Positions 53,734 to 64,000 of a stretch of DNA of 64,000 nucleotides are shown piece after piece. The stretch is taken from contig CM055606.1 of the NCBI GenBank assembly GCA_029379385.1, forward strand, positions 16,207,142-16,271,141. Direction: 5' to 3'. Each line of letters begins with the position of its first letter. Positions within the stretch are counted from its first letter, which is position 1. The DNA is from Quillaja saponaria. Taxonomy: Eukaryota > Streptophyta > Magnoliopsida > Fabales > Quillajaceae. The notes beneath the pieces are model-generated. The model saw only the letters and a program-made list of their open reading frames with translations, was not told the DNA's origin and did not search any database. Position numbers and translations under genes: made by a program.

Positions 53734-55250
53734 GGGTTTTGGTAGAGAAATTGAGGTCCTTTCTATAGAGGTAAGTAGTACACGTTACTTAATAATTAGT
53801 AGTAGTTTTCATTGTGCAATTAATTGAATGACAAAACAAAATGCTTCTGTTCAAGTTGTCATTTCAGAGGGGAAACTTTCGGCTACGTCAAGTCCATTGG
53901 CTCTGCATAAAGGTCCTAACATCATCAATCAAAATCATATTTGATGTGATGTGCTTGGAGAAGAAAATTCAAAAGGAAGGACTCTAATATCCAAAAAAAT
54001 AATAAAAATAAAATATACCTATCGCTTCATCAATTATAAGTTAATTAACTAGATTAGCTATCTAATCGGAATACAGTGTTGCATTTAGTACAGCATGTAA
54101 TGGGCTAATTAATACATGACTATTTCTCTACTTATCTTACCATGCTTAGCAATAAATAAATAAAATGGTGAAATTTATTTAAAATGCATTCTATATATGT
54201 ATTTTTTATTTATTTTAAATGAATGAATTAGTATAGAGTTTAATTGAAATTGATTTGAACGTTTTTTTTTTCTTCTCAGTTCTAAATTTTACATCTTTAT
54301 GATGTTATTTTGTAAAATTCGTGGAGACGAGTTGGTATCATATTGAATGACGATTTTATCACTAACATTTCTAGCAAGCAACAGTTCTAGTCATATTCTC
54401 ACTCAATAATTTTCATGCCTCTTACTCGCATGTTTGTTCATTTGTCTAGCTACTAATAAAAAAAATCTCATTTCAATAATAATTTGTAAACATGGAAAAA
54501 TACTTAAATAAATTTGTCACATATTTCAAATGAGAAAATTGAAGTAAATAACCTAATAATTATTTTTATTTTTAATAAGAGAGTTCATTTTAAATTAATT
54601 GTTAAACATGTTTATGAAAATTATTCAATTTTTAATTCTAAAAGCCTTGAACCTTTCAAATCTTTATGGTAAACAATGAGGAAGAAATTTTTTAGCTGAA
54701 GTCATCGTTCTACAAATTAAATTAAATTATAACCCAATGAATCTCCAAATAAAGTTTCTAGATCCGTTCTTGTATAAGATTTGGTGCTTGTTATCATATT
54801 CAGTGATCGTGTATTAATGTTAGTGATTTGATAAAAGAGAAAAAATATTACACTTACATACTTATTAATTTACACATCTAACATTGAATTTGAGGGCTCA
54901 CACTTGCTATTTTATAATCCTTTTACATAAAATATAAGGTAAAATCCGATAATGGTTGAGGACAATGGAAAATCCTTATTTAGGACCGTGGAATATTCTT
55001 GTCTAGGACATTGAATAATTCCCTTCAATATCATATTGTAACATCTATATTATCTTCCAAAATTCTCAATCTATCATGCTAGCTAGCTGGCCTAATTTTA
55101 TTGTCGATTTTGTATCCTACTGTAGTCGCGGACAGCTATTTGCTTGCTTGCATGCACATCAATGCCAAAATATAGTATATATGCAATACAAATTGAAATT
55201 TCATTTTACATTTTATTTAGTATAAGATTTGAGCAGACCTAACCTTTTTC
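53734..55250. other. Upstream region of peroxidase G
   Basis: This parallels 59690-61400 (upstream of H) and 43106-44100 (upstream of deleted F), including TTGTTTGAATTATTAATT-like AT-rich parts and the CACATCAATGCCAAAATATAG piece near 55160, which matches 61353. No gene is supported. CTATAGAAAGG near 53763 is a weak TATA candidate for G. Confidence 0.5.
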
Positions 55251-55439
55251 TTACATTTTTAAAAGTGTATAAGAAGTTGAGTTCATGTACTTGAGGTGTT
55301 GTGCACATATATTGAACTTAGTTGTTTTCAATGACATAGAATAATTGCAATCTTCAATTGTTACAACTCATAATGTGGTAACTTATGTGAGGTACTTTCC
55401 TTTTTTAGACATGCTATATTTGCTTAATTTGACAAGTAT

Positions 55440-56010
55440 TAGAGAAAACTTAAGAAAATCAATCATATGATGTTCATTGTTGTAATTCTTGATCCTCGCT
55501 ATAAGATTGGATTCATACTACTTATTTTTGAAACTTCTTAACCAATTGATGTTGTATTTGATATGGGTTATAAAGTTAAGCGACTTTGGTGAAATTATAT
55601 AAAGCTTAGAGATGGCATTCCTGAATGATGAAACCAAAATTAAATGATGAGAGTGGTGAAGGTATTGGGGTGTTGAAACTCAAATGATATAGATGTTTTT
55701 CAAGTGCAGTGGATAAATGGATGAGCCAAGAAACCAAGAGCTACAAAATTAATTCAAAGACCAAATTAGAGCTGGATATGTAGTTAGACGTGGACACTGT
55801 TAGAGAGAACACGAGTTTTTACATTCTGCTATAGTGGAAGGCCAATGCTAGTAAGTTTAAAATTCTATCCATGGTTGCTTGTGATGCTTCAGCAATTATA
55901 CTTTATGTTGTGGCTTCTGAATTCATTTTTAGCACTGGGGCCATGTTCTCTTTGATTTTAGAAGTTCTTTGCATTGGAAGATTTTAGAAGTTCTTTGCAT
56001 TGGAAGACAA
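55440..56010 (+). pseudogene. hAT-superfamily transposase relic
   Basis: Plus-strand pieces match the C-terminal half of plant hAT (Ac/Tam3-like) transposases in order. They are ILDPRYKIGF (about 55480-55510), then KLELDM-stop-LDVDTVRE (about 55765-55800) where the family has SELDxYL, then FKILSMVACDASAIILY and VVASEFIFSTG (about 55855-55940). The family form of the last motif is the dimerisation segment with VASESAFSTG. Stops interrupt the frames and intervening parts are missing. A perfect 26-bp tandem repeat follows (55955-56006). The F and H intervals lack this segment, so it inserted into the G module after duplication or was lost elsewhere. No terminal inverted repeats were identified. 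Confidence 0.75.
55955..56006. repeat. Perfect 26-bp tandem repeat
   Basis: ATTTTAGAAG followed by TTCTTTGCATTGGAAG occurs twice, at 55955-55980 and 55981-56006, without a mismatch. It lies at the end of the hAT relic. Confidence 0.9.
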
Positions 56011-57339
56011 TGAAACGACTTATATGCTTGCAAAATTGGTTAAGGCCCGGCCACTCACACCATTGAAAGCAAAGAAATCTTAGAAGAACTCATTCGTTTA
56101 AAGAAAATTACAGATATCTAGAATTTTGATAAACTTTCATTAGTTATTTACTTTAATTATATCTTATAATTGTTAGAGGCTTCAACTTCTATAAATAAGA
56201 AAAATAAAAAAAAGTTCTTATAGTGGTGAAATTTTCAAACACTTAAGATTAATATCATTTCAGTTTTAATTTGATTTCGGTTTTTATATTCACTAACTTA
56301 CTAATATCACACATTTTTATCGGATGATGTCTAATTGTCTGCTGATGATATGAAGGATGGTTGGTTTGGTGTATGACACCTAAGTTCATTTTGTGACTGC
56401 CGGATGCATTTAATTTTATTTTATGAATATTTCTTACTGTTTAAGTAGCTAGTTTCTAAGAGTATTATTTTAAAACTTTGGGACATGATTGAGTGTACTT
56501 ATTAACTTTTTGTTACTGTGATTATGAGCTTGGATATATAAGATAGGTTTGTCCACATTGATAAACATATTATATGCATCATGTTTTGGATTTAGGTGAT
56601 GAAAAAAAAAAACAGATTTTTATCATTGATATTTGATAAATATATCTTCCTTTCTTTTTCTTTTAAGATTGTGTTTCTAATTCTAAAGTGTTATTCAGAC
56701 ATTTGAATCGTATTTTCTAACACAATAATATATTTTAGACATTGTATATTGCCAGCCCACAAGAAAATATATATTACGTGTTCATAAATAGAATTTATTC
56801 TATACAGTTAATCCATTTAATTAAAATAAATAGATTAGTAAAATTTTAAAATACTCAATAAGTAATATATATATATATATATATATAAATTTTAATCATT
56901 TCATCTAAATATTCTTTAATTTTTTTTAGAGAAAGTTAATGAAGAATAAAATTATTTAGTTTCGGCATTGATGATATTCTACTAACATGGACCGCCAAGG
57001 TAGATTACCTACCACTAAAAAAACTCTAATCAGCTCTAAGCCTCTAACATGGTAATAATTATTATAAAAGAGAAGTCAAAAGATTGGTTAGATTTAGCTA
57101 TGTACCCACCACACACCAATCACTTTAAATTCTCTCTCTATAATTGGGACAGGGTAACTTCGATTAAAATTGTTTGGTGCATTGTGTATTAAGGAGATTG
57201 GGCCAATTGGGCTTCTCTATGATTCTCTATTATGTAAACAGATAAATATTTCCTTCTGCCTTTATTAGTAGAGAAAACACCAATTTACTTCAGACACTTG
57301 CATATATATATAAAATTAATTTTTGCTAAATATTTTGTC
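56011..57339. other. Interval between hAT relic and peroxidase H
   Basis: No gene is supported. 56220-56480 parallels 44500-44700. An AT repeat lies at about 56865-56887. 57100-57220 is the third copy of the cluster II 3' flank with GGGCCAATTGGGCTTCTC. Confidence 0.5.
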
Positions 57340-61979
<4,640 letters not shown>

Positions 61980-64000
61980 CTAGTAGTCCATGCCACCCAT
62001 ACCACCCATGCCACCCATGCCACCAGCCATTGGAGAAGCTTCTTTATCGTCCTTGGGGAGTTCAGTCACAATAGCTTCAGTTGTTGTCATCAAAGATGAT
62101 ACACTGCAAGGAAAGGTAACAAAACAACACAATGTTACAGAACTTAAAATAATGCATACAAATATGTCTACTGCGTGCGTATAGCTTCAAAACTTACCTG
62201 GCTGCATCAACCAATGCCGTTCTAATCACCTTCAGGGGGTCTATAATTCCAGCTTTAACCATATCAAGGTATTCACCTAAAATTATAAAAAGGAAAGGCA
62301 GAACCAAGATACTTAGCACATGAAATTCATGAACTGATACTTTCTTTTTTAATGTGAAAGAATAAAAAATGAAGAGTATGAAGAAATCAAGGACAACTAC
62401 TGACCTTTGGCAGCATCATACCCTAAATCAGGGTTATCCTGTTCCAAGAGCTTCCCAACAACAACAGCCCCCTCAACTCCCGCGTTTGAAGCAATTGTGT
62501 AAACAGGAGTCTGTATTGTTCAGGGCAAGAGATGAAGAATAAATCAATTTGGATCACCAAAAAAGTTACTAGAACGTAACTTGAAAAGCAAATTGCTACA
62601 AAAGTTCAAACAGAATAAAGCAAATTGCTACAAAAATTCAAACAGAATTTAATTATAAGCAAAACGAATATGCACCTTTAGAGCATTTTGGATAATCTGG
62701 ACACCAATCTTTTGATCGAAGTTGGCTGTCTGAAGTTTATCCAACTCCTTTGATGCATAAAGAAGAGCAACACCACCACCTACAATTGGAATTTTTTATT
62801 AAAATCAGTTCACAGGCAATAGACTTCCATACATAAATTTACGAAAGGACTAAACTCAATGGTTCAAATTTTACCTGGCACTATACCCTCTTCTACAGCT
62901 GCCTTAGTTGCATTCAAGGCATCTGTGACTCTATCCTTCTTCTCACTAACTTCAGTTTCACTAGCTCCTCCAATCTTCAAAAGGTAGTTTAGAAATTGTT
63001 TTCATTACGGCACACCTCAGAAGGGTGTTCCAATTATAACATGTGAAAAATAGCCATCTGGCGTAACACTAGAGGCCAACTAAATGATCAAACATGTCAG
63101 CAAACAAACCTTTAATACAGCAACACCCCCAGAAAGCTTTGCCAATCTTTCTTGAAACTTTTCCTTGTCATAATCAGATGTGCTATTTTCAATTCCTGAC
63201 CGGATCTATTTTCATAAATAAACACCACAAAGTCAAGTTATGGAAAAAGTCTCAGATAGAACACATAGCAAAAAAAGAAAGGTTGAAAAAAGCCTAAGGA
63301 GGCAACACAGACCTGTTCACATCTCTCTTCAATAGCCTTCTTGTCACCAGCTCCATCAAGAATAACCGTGTCATCCTTGGAAATTGTGATCTAAAACAAT
63401 AAAACCGAAATTAACTGCTTTTTGCTCTTTATATTAGATCAAGAAAGGAAACTTGTACATCTGATGAGGGCAGTTAGCTAATATCAATTGCCAATAAAAT
63501 AATACAGCACTGAGACTTAAGCTGATGACATAATCATACTCCTAAGATAATCAAAAACTTAGAACTATAAAATAAACTTAAAATTTACCTTCTTGCAAGT
63601 GCCTAGCATATCCAAATCCACTTTTTCAAGGTTCAAGCCAAGTTCCTCGGTAATAAGCTAAAACATACAAAAATGGACATTTTTCAGGGGGTCATGCAAT
63701 ACAATCAAATAAGAAGTTGGTCATTCAGAATAATAACTCACATCACCCCCTGTGAGAACAGCAAGATCCTGCAAATTTGCCTTCCTATTTTCACCGAAAC
63801 CTGGTGCTTTGATGGCACAAACCTACAACAATGCGCCATCCGATCACGATCAGATCAGCAAAAAGTGACCTCCCCTAGTAAGACCTTCTATTATCTTTAG
63901 AAGTAATGCTAAAGAGGAAGAAATTAAACCTTGATCCCAGCACGGAGCTTATTTAGAATAAGAGTTGCCAGTGCATCGGACTCCACATCCTCAGCAACAA
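61980..64000 (-). CDS. Mitochondrial chaperonin CPN60 (HSP60), 3' half
   Basis: Group I chaperonin of the mitochondrial matrix; its rings with CPN10 fold imported proteins using ATP. The 3' ten exons are seen: 64000-63930 (open at the right edge), 63822-63742, 63657-63589, 63390-63313, 63205-63110, 62974-62875, 62779-62676, 62510-62405, 62276-62198 and 62103-61980, about 300 residues. Recognised pieces in order are [145 protein letters not shown] and the Gly-Gly-Met tail ending [16 protein letters not shown] and the GGM tail are typical. No break is seen. The mitochondrial rather than plastid form is called from the GGM tail and close family wording. Confidence 0.93.

Noticed and set aside
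61990..62184. Plus-strand proline/methionine repeat peptide
   Set aside because: It is the antisense of the Gly-Gly-Met tail of CPN60.

Overview
This window is nuclear DNA from a dicot-type flowering plant. It is very AT-rich between genes, its genes carry short AT-rich GT-AG introns, and it holds a tandem cluster of class III (secretory) peroxidase genes, a plant mitochondrial chaperonin gene, and decayed LINE and hAT transposons. I cannot name the species. All recognisable host genes except an ING-type PHD fragment lie on the minus strand.

Layout: 1-1290 holds a GC-rich block of seven consecutive inverted repeats next to a minus-strand TATA box. 1315-5790 is a copy of peroxidase-flanking DNA interrupted by about 3.9 kb of foreign DNA, which contains a broken CTLH-domain gene fragment. 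8.9-38.4 kb is peroxidase cluster I, five genes here called A to E. Each has four exons and encodes a C-terminal extension ending in DDLVSSI or DNLVSSI, like the vacuolar propeptide of horseradish peroxidase C. A, D and E are intact; B and C each carry a one-base insertion in exon 2. Between them lie an ING PHD relic (14.8-15.0 kb), a 787-bp tandem repeat (19.6-21.1 kb) and an RTE-type LINE (22.7-25.8 kb). 41.2-61 kb is cluster II, three peroxidase modules (F, G, H) without the C-terminal extension: F is reduced to a frameshifted exon 4, G is intact, and H has a one-base insertion in exon 3. Module F is followed by a decayed CPN60 copy (45.1-49 kb). Module H is followed by the 3' half of an apparently intact mitochondrial CPN60 gene running off the right edge (61.98-64 kb). 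A hAT transposase relic sits upstream of G.

The window is a record of birth-and-death evolution. Eight peroxidase loci were made by tandem and segmental duplication, four still encode full proteins, and the flanking DNA (including neighbouring genes) was duplicated with them. The strongest unexplained signal is the inverted-repeat block at 1003-1206. The best evolutionary signals are the traceable duplication and insertion junctions (D/E junction, LINE empty site, F deletion, CPN60 twin). Exon limits were read by eye from splice sites and alignment between paralogs.
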